Assembly (NCBI GenBank): GCA_018340805.1
Contig: JACMZG010001914.1
Location: 42,264,797-42,328,796, forward strand
Source: Microvelia longipes
Lineage: Eukaryota > Arthropoda > Insecta > Hemiptera > Veliidae
Direction: 5' to 3'
Length of the DNA: 64,000 bases
A program made the translations under genes and the position numbers. Each line of letters opens with the position of its first letter. Position 1 is the stretch's first letter. Positions 45,151 to 55,010 of the stretch are shown here, piece by piece. The notes beneath the pieces are model-generated. The model did no database searches and was not told the DNA's origin. It saw nothing but the letters and a program-made list of their open reading frames with translations.

Positions 45151-45461
45151 GTCTTTATTTTTAATCCTTGTAGTGTGTAATAATTTTCCACCTTTTGTCT
45201 CCAGTCTGAGTATTGAGCGTAAGACGCCTCTTCGCTCAGCTTATCCGGAGGTGGTATTCCACTACTCAGTTTCAAACCTTGCTCTACATCGTCATTTTTC
45301 TTGCTAGTACTGGCAATCGCAACATTAGCTCCTATTAACTGGGCTATAGTATTCTTAAGCTCTCTGATTTCAGAAGTAAACTGTTCCTCCAATTTTGCAA
45401 GAGAGCTTTGCTCGCATTGATCCTGTTCTTCTTTCCTTTTTTGCGCCCTAGTCTTTGCCAT
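45150..45461 (-). pseudogene. Gag N-terminal part
   Basis: Starts at ATG 45461 in a good context (AACATGG) about 80 nt after the primer-binding site. It is the only plausible start of the polyprotein. The protein begins basic (KTRAQKRKEE), has a heptad-like coiled-coil (LAKLEEQFTSEIRELKNTI) and then the start of a capsid-like region (WRQKVENYYTLQG). A frameshift near 45145 leads into the long piece. The last residues of the open frame beyond that point (to 45102) are out of frame. Confidence 0.85.
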
Positions 45462-45541
45462 GTTTTAAATTACGTTTAAAACTATGCTTAATTGTTTTAA
45501 TAATTTTGTTGTGCGTACTTACTATTCCGTTTGTTCATTCT

Positions 45542-45559
45542 AAATTCCGATCTGCGCCA
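45542..45559 (-). other. Primer-binding site
   Basis: TGGCGCAGATCGGAATTT (minus strand) begins directly after the CATAACA end of the 5' LTR. TGGCGCAG-type sites are known from gypsy-group elements primed by a tRNA for serine. The tRNA assignment here is inference. Confidence 0.75.
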
Positions 45560-45673
45560 TGTTATGTTATCACTAATACTAATAACTACATAGTATGGTA
45601 ATATCCAATAACTGAATATATATTTCAAACTTAAATATAACAATGACATCTGTCAATTAACTTAATCATAACA
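45560..45673 (-). repeat. 5' LTR, 114 bp
   Basis: Minus strand: starts TGTTATG and ends CATAACA, a perfect 7-bp terminal inverted repeat with the canonical TG...CA. It contains TTATATTTAAG as a possible TATA element. At 114 bp it is unusually short for the group. It matches 41209-41315. Confidence 0.92.
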
Positions 45674-46764
45674 ATCCTTGGTGTGTATTAATTGATAAGC
45701 ACTTTCATTGTAAACACGCCAGCTTAAATGGTAATACTATATGCTCGTACAATGTAAAGTCTATATGTAGGAAAGCCTCGTTCCATGATTGGCAGCTTGT
45801 TTTTCCAAAATAATGGCAGCCGATCGGTTTCTACAAACGGAAGATAAGATGATTAATGATTTCAGAAGAATAGAGGTGTCATCGACCAGTTTTTTAACTT
45901 ATGAATGATTCTTAGTGATATATGTCACTCTATAAAAAATCTTTTTAGCAAGGGGGTTAATCTTATTTTTTGCTTTACTATGGTTTGGTCAAATATTTAA
46001 GGGTTTTTCAAAGTTGAGGTTGAAAAATTATTTCTTTGAAAAATAGTTGTGTCAAAAAGAAAAATTTTAAAATATGACTTAAAAGCTTGACGTGGGACCG
46101 GACATCACAGCGGTTTGAGAATATTAATATTGTTTTTTTTCTTTTTTCCACTTAATTTAAGATAAAAACTCCTCCATTTTGAAACCCTCTCCACATCTTA
46201 AAAATTAAAATGGAAGGAAGACATTTCAGAAAAGAAAATAGAATGATTAATCATTTTTATACGCTATTATATATAAAGGATTAAGAGGTTTATTTTAAGG
46301 ATGAGAGCTAAAACATTAAACACACCTATTATGAGGCTTTCAATGAATCGAAAACAATTACAACAACTTTTAAAATTAATGGTAACTGAAAAAGAAAAAT
46401 GATGAGTAATGAATGGTAATTAAGTGAATGAATGAGACAAAGAACAACTTGTCTGGAAGATTGATTATTGTAATAAAGAAAGCTCAAAGGTGCTCTTACC
46501 TTTGCGGATAACAGGTGTTCTGATTGTAAAGATTTAGAAATGATTCAAACTTTCTAACAAACGCCTACAAAATGTGCTATTTACTTTCTTTATGTTCGTT
46601 ACAATGAAGCAAGCGTGTCTTTAATTGAGACTTTAGGTAAGTTAGAAAAGATTGTTGCTCTTAAATTGTAAGTAATATTATTATTAGTGTGGAGGGTAGA
46701 AGTAATCCTTCTATGCACTGCGACTTGAAGTCTTTTGTTAATAAAAGTAATATACATGAGTAAC
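45674..46764. other. Intergenic, nothing assigned
   Basis: Unique AT-rich DNA. No gene seen. Confidence 0.4.
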
Positions 46765-46978
46765 ACAATGTAATTGTGCGGGAGACACCTAGGAAATGTA
46801 ACAAGCCTGAACAGGCTCTGTCGGCGCCATGATGAGTTTGACGTTACGAAACAGAGTAGGACATGACGTAATGTCGAGCCATTAATGATGACGAATGTCG
46901 AATGATGAAACAGTTCCCAGATGTAGCATTGCATTTTGCTTGTTACATTTCCTAAATGTCTCTCGCACAATTATATTG
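46765..46978. mobile_element. MITE, copy 1
   Basis: Ends ACAATGTAATTGTGCG and CGCACAATTATATTG. Inside the ends are GAGACACCTAGGAAATGTAA and its inverse. It contains TGACGTAATGTCGAGCCATT and GATGACGAATGTCGAATGAT. It is a shortened relative of 58842-59167: the left half of the fold-back is mostly deleted, leaving GGCTCTGTCGGCGCCATGAT. The 123-residue minus frame across it is not a gene. Confidence 0.85.
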
Positions 46979-47345
46979 GTACTCTCCTGGTTACGTATCT
47001 ATACGTAAAGATATATTACTAGAGGGGCCGTATAGGTTAAATTTTGTAAAATCGAAAAATTAACCTGACCACCTTTGCTTAGGAATAAAATGAAATAATC
47101 AGTACAAAATTGCAATAATTAAAATTGTACGTTAAAAATACAAATCAAAACACAAACAAATCGCGGAAGCCAAAATCAATTGATTTATTATAACCTTAAT
47201 TTACTTTTTTAAGGAGGTTTCAATAAGGTTACGCAGAGCCCCTGAGTGCCCCAAAACGATGTTTCAGGCCTCTCAATATATTTAGATAGGCTATGCCCCC
47301 TCTAGTATATATCTCTATGTATCTATATTTGAACAACGCTATACT
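46979..47345. other. Intergenic, nothing assigned
   Basis: Unique sequence, no gene or repeat seen. Confidence 0.4.
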
Positions 47346-47565
47346 CCTGTATAAATGTTTTATACAACTGAGCTATATTTTATTATAATAGTTTCATTAA
47401 CTGGTCATACTCTATTGTAATAGTTTTATTAACTGAGTTATACTCTATTATAGTAGTTTTATTAACCGAGCCATACTCTATTATAATTATTTCATACAAC
47501 TGAGCCATACTCTATTATAATTGTTTCATACAACTGAGCTATACTCTATTATAATTGTTTTTCTA
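47346..47565. repeat. 33-bp tandem array, 6 units
   Basis: ACTGAGCTATACTCTATTAT followed by AATTGTTTCATAC; ACTG/ACCG starts at 47367, 47400, 47432, 47464, 47499 and 47533. Confidence 0.93.
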
Positions 47566-47651
47566 CCTTTCTTGTATTATTAAAATCTTTTTGAATCTTA
47601 TTAAAGAAGACTCTCATTTTCTTTAAGACTTCAAGATTTCAACAATACAGA

Positions 47652-47679
47652 ATGAGAAAGAGAGAGAGAGATAGAGAGC
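47652..47679. repeat. (GA)n microsatellite
   Basis: Short GA repeat with one GATA interruption. Confidence 0.9.
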
Positions 47680-47706
47680 ATTTTTAGTAATTGTAAGAGA
47701 ATGGAT

Positions 47707-47721
47707 AATATTAGGAATATC
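47707..47721. repeat. Left target-site duplication of the non-LTR element
   Basis: AATATTAGGAATATC, repeated exactly at 53226-53240. This fixes the ends of the insertion. Confidence 0.92.
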
Positions 47722-48153
47722 GAGTTTGCGCGCGCACCGGCTGATACTAACATCGCTTATCACACGGCTCCCGTATTTATTTTTTGTTGAGAATATTATT
47801 TTTTTTTTGGTGAAACAAATAATTTCATTCGTTTTTTTAATTAATAAATTGTGCTCATTCGGCTAATAAGTGAAATCTGTGGAGTATTAAATTTATTTTA
47901 ATTAGGAAAAGTTTATGTTTTCTTATCACTGTTAAACTCGCAACCTTGAAAATGCCTTCTTAATTTGATATTAGTAGAGTTTTTCTCTTCTTTTTTGTGT
48001 TCAAGTCCAAGTTATAAGAGAAATAAAGAATATTTGCAAGAAAAAGAGAAGAAAAGTGTTTTGTTTTTATCAAATCTTATGTGTATCAAAAAAATAATTG
48101 ACAACGGCTCAGTCCCTAAAGTAAGTGGTTGGTTTAATACTACCTATTCTACC

Positions 48154-48510
48154 ATGGGCTCTAAAGAAAAAGACATTACCAACAAAGATCTAATGTCCAT
48201 GATGGTTGAAATTCAAGCTTCTATATCAAAGAACACGGGAGCAGTAAACGCTGTTAAAACCACCGTAGAAGGTTTTCAAGAAAGACTGGTTCTTTCTGAA
48301 CAAAGAATTTTAGACATCTCTTCTAAACAAACTACCATGCAAAAAACTGTAAGTAGGCTAGACAGGAATAGCTTGTCCAAGAATTTATTATTTTATGGCA
48401 TAGCTGAAACTGATACACCCAGTAAAGATGCACTTGTAGCTTATATTTTAGAAACGGTACTAAGAGATAAGATGGCGTTTGATATCAGTGTCCGTGAAAT
48501 CGATATATAG
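48154..48510 (+). pseudogene. ORF1 protein, N-terminal part
   Basis: The start is chosen at ATG 48154 (context ACCATGG); the open frame begins earlier at 47965, but that part is T-rich leader. The product has a helical segment with heptads (LMSMMVEIQASISKN, then VEGFQERLVLSEQRILDI), consistent with the trimerising coiled coil of ORF1 proteins. NSLSKNLLFYGI then marks the start of an RRM-like RNA-binding domain, as in L1-type ORF1p. ORF1p coats the element's RNA. A frameshift or stop at 48510 interrupts it and the domain continues in another frame. Confidence 0.75.
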
Positions 48511-48860
48511 TAAGGAGAATTGGCAAGAATGAAAGAACTGCTAGACCTGTACTAGTTTCCTTTGTTTCAAGCATTACTAAGAACTCTGTCATGCACAAAG
48601 CTAAGCTATTGAAGGGCACAGGAATATCAGTCTTTATGAATACACGGATGAAATATGGAAGCGCAGGAAACTACTTGTTCCTTACTTGAAATCAGCAAGA
48701 GCTGCTAACTTAGCAGCTTCCATTAACTATGATAAACTTTACATAAACAATCAAGCATATGGCATTGAAGATTTAGAAAAAATGAATATTTTTGGTCAGC
48801 AACGATAAACCAGGTAGTTCTAATGAAATTCAACTTGATGGTTCAACACCAGGAACGGGC
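48488..48860 (+). pseudogene. ORF1 protein, RNA-binding and C-terminal part
   Basis: Read across at least three frame changes it contains RTARPVLVSFVS, MHKAKLLKGTGISV, RKLLVPYLKSAR and YDKLYINNQAYG. This order (RPVLV-F, K-LKGT-I, R--L-P--K-AR, -KL-IN---Y) is typical of L1-like ORF1 proteins in arthropod elements. Heavily broken. Confidence 0.7.
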
Positions 48861-48879
48861 TCTAATAATATAACCACTA

Positions 48880-49119
48880 ATGGTCAATAATAATGATCAG
48901 CATTTGCCGGTTACTAGCTCTGCTATTGGTAATTCATCTAATTTAGTTAGTGAGGGTTTAGCAAAGAAAAATACCACCAACAATAATGGTCAAAAGAATA
49001 CCTCAGAAAATGGTTCTATTTTAAATTGGCTACAACTTAAATTACCCGATACTACACCCACAACTCAGGACTCAACTTGTGTTCAGCTTGATAAGAAAAG
49101 AAGAGTTGATTCACCATAG
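48880..49119 (+). pseudogene. ORF1 C-terminal tail or start of ORF2
   Basis: Open frame rich in Asn, Ser and Thr, of low complexity, ending in KKRRVDSP and a stop just before ORF2. No domain is recognised. Its place between the RNA-binding domain and the endonuclease suggests the disordered end of ORF1. Confidence 0.45.
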
Positions 49120-49121
49120 CA

Positions 49122-49960
49122 ATCAGCTACCTTTGGCTTCTGGAATGTGGGAGGATTCTCTCATCTTTATGATGCAGACCTGCCTGATTGTGATGTTTAT
49201 TTTTTTAGTGAAACTTGGCTAGTCAGTAATCCATCTAAGTCACCTAAATTTCTTCTAAATTATCAGAGTTTTTTTAGCCCAGCAACAAAAGACAAAACCC
49301 GGGGAAGGGCAAGTGGAGGGATAGCTGTTTATGTAACAAAAAGGATAAGTAATGTCAATATTATTCATCAGTGCGACTGGTGGATATTATTGCCTTATCT
49401 TATATGAATATTCATATCGTTGTGGGCTATATTTATTTTAAACCTTCTCTCAACTTAGACTGTATATATGATTACTTACAGATTATTATTAATGAAGTCA
49501 TTGCAAGGTATAATGACTATGATTTTTTATTTCTGGTGATTTTAACTTAAGAGTTGGTGAAGCCAACTCTTTTCCCAAAAATTTTATTGACTGTAGTAAT
49601 CTATATTGTGATAGAAAATCTCTAGATACAACATGTAATAAAAAAGGTTCAGAGTTTGTAACTTTTATGGAGCAAAATGAATTTGTTTTTGATTAATGGT
49701 AGAAGTAAGAGCGACTACCCGGCCCAGTTTACTTTTCTTAATAAAATTGGATCAAGTGTTATAGAATGGAGCAAAATCAGCTCTTTTTATTTAATAAATG
49801 ATTTGTCTGTTTATAATGAATTTTCATTGTCAGATCACTTCCCTGTCATCTTATCTCTTAACATACCATCATTATTGAGTTCTGAGACTAGCATGTTAGC
49901 AATAGAGACAAGACTAAATATCTTAAATGGATTCCTGAACTCTCTGAGACCTATAGTCAT
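49122..49960 (+). pseudogene. APE-type endonuclease domain of ORF2
   Basis: Starts near FGFWNVGGF. Visible are the conserved Glu (VYFFSETWL), GRASGGIAVYV, GDFNLR (near 49536-49553) and the final SDHFPVIL, in which the Asp-His pair (49830-49838) is part of the active site. These motifs in this order define the apurinic/apyrimidinic-like endonuclease that nicks target DNA. It is split by frameshifts near 49400, 49540 and 49660. Confidence 0.85.
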
Positions 49961-50025
49961 GCTATAATATCTAATATACCCAATGATTTGGACTTCATAA
50001 ACAGCGATACCCCTTAATTAATAAT

Positions 50026-50680
50026 ATGTTAATCTCTAAAATAAAAGAAACATCATTTGACTTAGGAATGTTTAGAGTAATGTTTACTAAAAAGTCTAAT
50101 TGGAAACCTTGGCACGATGTAGAATGCTATATTGCTAGAAAAATGTTTAAATACTACCTAAAGAAAGCAAAAGCTGCCAACTTTGCTGTTAATGAAAAAA
50201 ATATGTATTTAATTGCCAAAAGAAATTACAAAAGCTTATCAGAATAAAGAAGAAAATTTATAACAAAACTTATCATGAAAAACTTGTAAAGGCCAAGGAT
50301 TCTAAAACTTTTTGGAATCTATAAACATTTATAAGAATAAAGTAGTTAATGCATCAGTTCTTTCATGCCAAGATTGGGAAACTTTCTATACTAGTATAGC
50401 TAAACCTAAAAGTATTGAGCCAATACCTGTCCCCTTAGTTTCTAATAATTTTTTAGATTCCAGTATTACAATCACTGAAGTTATTCAAAGTATTAATAGA
50501 CTTAAATGTTCTAAAGCTCCAGGTACTGACTCAACACCTAATGAATTTTTTAAATTTTTGCCACTTAATGGCCTTGTGTATCTGCAGAATCTTTATAACA
50601 AAGTATTTAACTCTCAAACAGTTCCTGATTCTTGGGGTGAAATTTCGATGTGTATGATTCCAAAAAAGGAAGTCTAAGTG
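50026..50680 (+). pseudogene. ORF2 linker and start of reverse transcriptase
   Basis: Two pieces (50026-50247 and 50312-50677) with a frameshift between. They hold the region between endonuclease and RT, then KCSKAPGTDSTPNEFFKF (the GxDxxxxE-like RT-0/1 region of non-LTR elements) and SWGEISMCMIPKK. The next piece overlaps in another frame at 50650. Confidence 0.85.
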
Positions 50681-51174
50681 ATCCAAATAACTACCGTGGC
50701 ATAGCCCTACTGAACTGTATAGCCAAAATATTTACCAGCATTCTTTATGCTAGAATTTTTTCTTGGATTGATCTTAATAATATTTTACCTGAAAATCAAG
50801 CAGGGTTCAGGCCTGGTAGGGGTTGTTTGGATCACTTATTTACACTTAATGCTTTAATTAATATACACCTTCGACTTCCTAAAAGAAAGGTTTTTTGTGG
50901 ATTTATCGATTTCAGAAGGGCCTTTGACTCCCTCTTCCACCCCTATATGTGGACAAAGTTAATTGAACTTGGGTGGAGTCCCAAGCTGCTTTACACAGTC
51001 AAAGATCTTTATGATAAAGCCCATATGAGGGTGAAGGTGGGGTCAAAATTTTCCAAAAAATTGAAATTAATGAAGGGGTGTTACAGGGTGAAATTTTTAA
51101 GCCCAATAATATTTGCCTTGTTCATCTCTGACTTTGAAGACTTTCTGAGGGCTAATGGGTGTGTGGGGCCTTGA
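50650..51174 (+). pseudogene. Reverse transcriptase, fingers and palm
   Basis: Longest RT piece. It contains YRGIALLNCIAKIF, LPENQAGFRPGRGCLDHLF, the motif-A block CGFIDFRRAFDSLFH with the first catalytic Asp, and GVLQG-like sequence damaged to GCYRV. PIIFALFISDFEDF follows. The frame ends just before the catalytic FADD. Confidence 0.92.
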
Positions 51175-51560
51175 TATTAACGGCTTGAAAGATATTATTG
51201 TTTTATTTTTTGCGGATGATCTTATCCTACTTGCACAGTCTCAAATAGATCTTAATAAGATCTTCAGACTCCTGTACGAATACTGCTCAAAATTCAAGCT
51301 CGTTGTCAATGAAGCAAAACTAAAGTAGTTATTTTTCATAAAGGTCACATAAATTTAAAGAAATATAAATTTTATTATGATAATAAAAGCATAGAAGTGA
51401 CTGATAGATACACCTACTTAGGCGTGCCTTTTTCGAGCTCCGGTTTATTTCATAAAGCTGTCCAGAGTGCTGTATGTAAAGGCAACATTGCCACTAGTAG
51501 AGTCTTAAGCTGGTCCTTGTCAGCTGGTAAAAGACTGGGAGGCCAAGCAACGCCTTTATG
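51175..51560 (+). pseudogene. Reverse transcriptase catalytic FADD and thumb
   Basis: FADDLILLA at 51209-51235 holds the two catalytic Asp residues. After one frame change the thumb follows with YTYLGVPFSSSGLF. The sequence is present and well conserved, but no single frame spans it, so no long ORF covers it. Confidence 0.85.
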
Positions 51561-51944
51561 ACTCAATTGTTAAAACTACAGTTCTCTACGCTTGCCCAAT
51601 TTGGGGCCCTCCGGCATGGTGATGAAATTGAAACCGTGCAAGTTCGTTATTTTAAAAAATTACTTCATTTGCCTAAGTCAACTGCAGGGTACTTTGTAAG
51701 AAGTGAAGTAGGAGTTCTTCCTCTATCATATAACATTTTTAAACTTGCCCTCAATTGGTTGGCAAAGGTTCTTCAAATGCAAGATGATAGATTACCTAAA
51801 ATTGCTTTTGTTAGATTGTACACCCTAAGTTTTGGTAATTCATTCAGTAAATACAACTGGGCCTCTCAAATAAAAAATTACTTCTGTCTAAGTGGTCATC
51901 TCGATGCCTGGTCTTCATTACTAACTAATCCTATAATTTTCTAA
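51558..51944 (+). pseudogene. ORF2 C-terminal region
   Basis: Open frame of 128 codons after the thumb, with VQVRYFKKLLHLPKSTAGYF and EVGVLPLSYNIFKLALNW. This kind of sequence (xxRYFKxLLxLPxxTxxYxVxxExGxxPL) is a recurrent C-terminal block of I/jockey-like ORF2 proteins in arthropods. No enzymatic motif. The apparent start Met is internal. Confidence 0.75.
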
Positions 51945-52188
51945 ATAACATTCATGAAATTTTATTTGATTACGAATGTTATTTGAAACAAAAAGACTAC
52001 AGTAAGCTTTCAGCTTCATATTATTCTAACCTTTTTCAATACCCATTGCCATTAAAACAAGTTTCTAACTATTTATTGTTGTGTGCCCAAAGGGGATAAT
52101 TTACATTATAGCCCAACTTAGAGCTTCTAATAATTATGTTGCTCAAGTATATTATAGGAGATGTTCATAACTAAAGCCACTTGAACTA

Positions 52189-52245
52189 TGCCAACTCTGC
52201 AACCGCAGTGAGCCTGAGAGCATGGCCCATTTCTTGTTAGAGTGT
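52189..52245 (+). pseudogene. C-terminal zinc knuckle of ORF2
   Basis: Cys-x2-Cys-x9-His-x4-Cys (LCQLCNRSE...MAHFLLEC) can be read in one frame here, isolated by stops on both sides. Such CCHC knuckles close ORF2 of several non-LTR clades. About 340 bp later the untranslated region is clearly reached. Confidence 0.8.
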
Positions 52246-53225
52246 ACAGCTTACCAAAGTTTAAGATTTAACCCAAACTCTAGATACTACTTTTCTATTC
52301 AACATTATGATCAAATGCTCAATCCCAGCACTCCTTTAGCTGCAAAATATTATTTGAATTTGTTATTAATGCCTTGCGCTTAAGAGCTTTTCAGCTCGGT
52401 GAAAATTAACTCTACCTTACTTTTGTTTTGCTCAATTGTTTTTATATGTATATACATTTTTTATTTCTTTGTTTTTCGCCTCTCATGTTGTTTACTCTCT
52501 AATTTTTTATTGTAATCTTTTCTATTCATCCAATATCAATACTACTTTAATAAAGTTTACTAACTTATCTTTTAATATTAATGCTATTAACTGGATTCTT
52601 TATTGAAGTGTATAGCGCCAATCTTATGTAATGACAGAAGTTGTTGCAATCTAACTATCCTATCCTTTTCTAATATAAATATACTATACATGGTTATTAT
52701 TTATCTTTTAATTTGAATTAAACAACTAAATATTATAGATTTTGAATTATTTTAAAAAAATATAAAACTATTTATAACAGTTATTTTATAAATTAGAAAA
52801 ACAAATATCTAGAAATTTAATAAAGCTCTTATTTACAAAAAAAAAAAATTAAAAATAATAAAATAAAAAAAAAAGGTTTTTTTCTCTCAATTTTTTATTC
52901 TTTTTAACTTCATTTAGCTCATTTTATGTATGTGTTTCTGTTTATGTTTATATATGTATGTATGTAATATATAATGTATTAATTTATCAATTGTTCTTTG
53001 TTTTATAGCTTAAATAATATTTCTCTATTATAATTAATTTCTAAATACTCATTGTCACTTTCTCTTGCAACAGCTTTGGTCAAAAAGTATATAATTCTTT
53101 ATTTTTTAGTTTATTTCCATGTTGTTTTACTTTTTTATTTACTTAAAAATGTTTTTTTTGTAAGAAATTTGTATGAGACCATAAGGTCTTTTAACAAATT
53201 ATGTAATAAATAAATAAAATAAATA

Positions 53226-53240
53226 AATATTAGGAATATC
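53226..53240. repeat. Right target-site duplication of the non-LTR element
   Basis: Exact copy of 47707-47721, immediately after the AAAT tail. Confidence 0.92.
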
Positions 53241-53984
53241 TAAGAGTATTATCAAAACTTCAAGTGTTTTAAGCATTGAAGGTTTTTTAATCAAATAAAA
53301 AATACTCTCTTTTTTTTAAAAAAAAACAGTTTAAACCAAAATAAAATCATTATTGCAATTAGTATGCAGTTCAATAAACGTACCTTGTGAGGTATTTTCT
53401 ATAAATAAAACCATCCCATTGAACTTAAACAAGACACAAACTTAGTTTAAGTTAAAATACTAACTGTGCTTGGCTACGCATAACTTGCATTATTAAGAAC
53501 ATAATTTGTTCCATATTAGAGAAATATAGCAAAAGCAGTGTTGAATATTTCTCTATTGTCTTTAAACATGTTTCTCTTGCAGTATTATGCTCTTCTATTC
53601 GAGGATCATAATGCCTCCCTGTTTTTCCTACAGTGTGGCCCGATATCGTGTACCACACACCCCAGTATTCCGATTCACCCGTCCTTATAATCCGCATTTA
53701 TTCCCCCCTATATAATTTATCTTTGTTTTCCTGTTAATTCGTCTATGAAAACATTACTCGCTAAATTAAAACTAAGTATAGAATCCTTTTAATTATAGAA
53801 CTGTTTTTGCATTTCATTGACGCAAACATTACAGACATACGAATTAGACTTTATATGTAAGTAACACTTTAATTCTGTATTCTAATAAACGAATTGAACT
53901 TCAGTCATGTAATAAGTATAACCTTCTGAAAACTGTCTCTAGCATATTGTTGTAGACCGAAACAAGTTCTAATTCTTAATATAT
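53241..53984. other. Intergenic, nothing assigned
   Basis: Unique AT-rich DNA. The 81-residue minus frame at 53452-53697 has no recognisable domain. Confidence 0.4.
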
Positions 53985-54059
<75 letters not shown>

Positions 54060-54068
54060 ATATATATC
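53980..54068. repeat. (AT)n microsatellite
   Basis: TA dinucleotides with a few TAATA interruptions. Confidence 0.96.
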
Positions 54069-54080
54069 AAACACACAATA

Positions 54081-54542
54081 TATTAACACGCAAAAGCGAA
54101 GAATATATGCGATGATCAGCTACCAATAAGCACTTAAACAGGGAGGTTAGGAGCAATGGAAACTTAAGTTGAATGCCAGAATAAAATCCGACATGAAAAA
54201 CCAAGTTATGGGTTTCATTTTTTTTTACATTTTTCTACAATCTTCTGAGACTTTTAAGAGTTAACCATTACAGAATTTCAATCTTTTAAGTTGCGATTCC
54301 CTGGCGAGGTGTATGTTGTGGCGCCCCTTGACAACAAGGATCTGTTTCAACCTTGCTGAAAGGATCCTTTAACCCTTATGCCCGGTCAGAAGTCCGTGGG
54401 TCAGACCCTCTCATTTACCACCGTCTGCTGCTTTGCATTCTTTTTACAGCTTTTTCCCTAGCCCCTATCTTCTCCGTTTTCAAGTGCTTATTGGTAGCTG
54501 ATCATCGTTTATTGTCTAATTCTTCTATCTCTGCGTGTTAAT
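54081..54542. mobile_element. Terminal-inverted-repeat element, about 460 bp
   Basis: A perfect 26-bp inverted repeat (CGATGATCAGCTACCAATAA then GCACTT at 54110-54135; inverse at 54482-54507) is enclosed by a less exact outer part (TATTAACACGCA...GAAGAA and its inverse near 54520-54542). The interior includes GC-richer DNA (54330-54420). No transposase. MITE-like. The 62-residue frame inside is not convincing. Confidence 0.8.
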
Positions 54543-54645
54543 GTATATTTTTGTCTTTATATGTAGAGTTATTAATAATCTTTGGTAGAAGCTTATTTAT
54601 ATTTTCTTCTTTTCATACGCTTAAATATTAAAAGTAAACATAATT

Positions 54646-55010
54646 TGTCTTTCCACAATGATATAATTCAAGAAGATTTAGGTCTTCCGGTGGTGACCGC
54701 GACCGGAACGACCATAACGAGCCAGCTTTCGACCATAATAACGATCATCATCAGTGTTGGTGAGATGAGTCTAATTCTTATTGGCTGGTTTCTTAGGCTA
54801 CGGCTTGTAGTAAACATCTCATCTCACCGGCACTGATGATGATCGTTATGGTCAAAAGCTGGCAATGTAAATTGATATAATTCAATATCAATGGCCGTAG
54901 TCTAAGAAACCGGCATAGAAGAATTAGACTCATCTCACCAACACTGATGATGATCGTTATGGTCGAAAGCTGGCTATGTAAATTAAATTATATCATTGTG
55001 GAAAGACAAA
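54646..55010. repeat. Nested fold-back with three hammerhead-like motifs
   Basis: The outer repeat GTCTTTCCACAATGATATAA (54646-54667) is inverted at about 54986-55009. Inside, CCAGCTTTCGACCATA...AACGATCATCATCAGTG (54722-54755, minus) faces two direct copies (about 54827-54870 and 54938-54980). Each has CTGATGA-T-GATC...GGTC-(G/A)AAAGCTGGC. The blocks with CATCTCATCTCACC and CTAAGAAACCGGC are likewise repeated. The loop of the minus copy is 3 nt longer while the stem is unchanged. Confidence 0.85.

Larger units (their letters stand above)
41209..45673 (-). mobile_element. Ty3/gypsy-type LTR retrotransposon, complete but frameshifted
   Basis: From high to low coordinates (its own 5' to 3'): 114-bp 5' LTR, primer-binding site, gag, protease, reverse transcriptase, RNase H, integrase, A-rich stretch, polypurine tract, 3' LTR. 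The order protease-RT-RNaseH-integrase marks the Ty3/gypsy group. There is no envelope frame and no chromodomain. The coding region is split into at least six pieces by frameshifts, so this copy cannot make its proteins as it stands. The two LTRs differ mostly by small indels rather than substitutions. This points to a fairly young insertion or to assembly errors in homopolymers. Confidence 0.95.
47722..53225 (+). mobile_element. Full-length non-LTR retrotransposon, about 5.5 kb, frameshifted
   Basis: Bounded by an exact 15-bp duplication. The 5' end begins GAGTTTGCGCGCGCACCGG, a GC-rich start as in many non-LTR elements. A 5' untranslated region, ORF1, ORF2 (endonuclease, reverse transcriptase, C-terminal zinc knuckle) and a long 3' untranslated region follow. 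AATAAA-type words lie near 52550. At the end come a short hairpin (GACCATAAGGTC, about 53176-53187) and an AAAT-repeat tail. Frameshifts in both ORFs make this copy inactive. The two-ORF layout with an APE-type endonuclease places it outside the R2 group. The exact clade (jockey/I/CR1) needs a tree. Confidence 0.93.

Noticed and set aside
41430..45461. Envelope gene or complete retrovirus
   Set aside because: After integrase comes a stop, an A-rich run and the polypurine tract; no room for an envelope frame.
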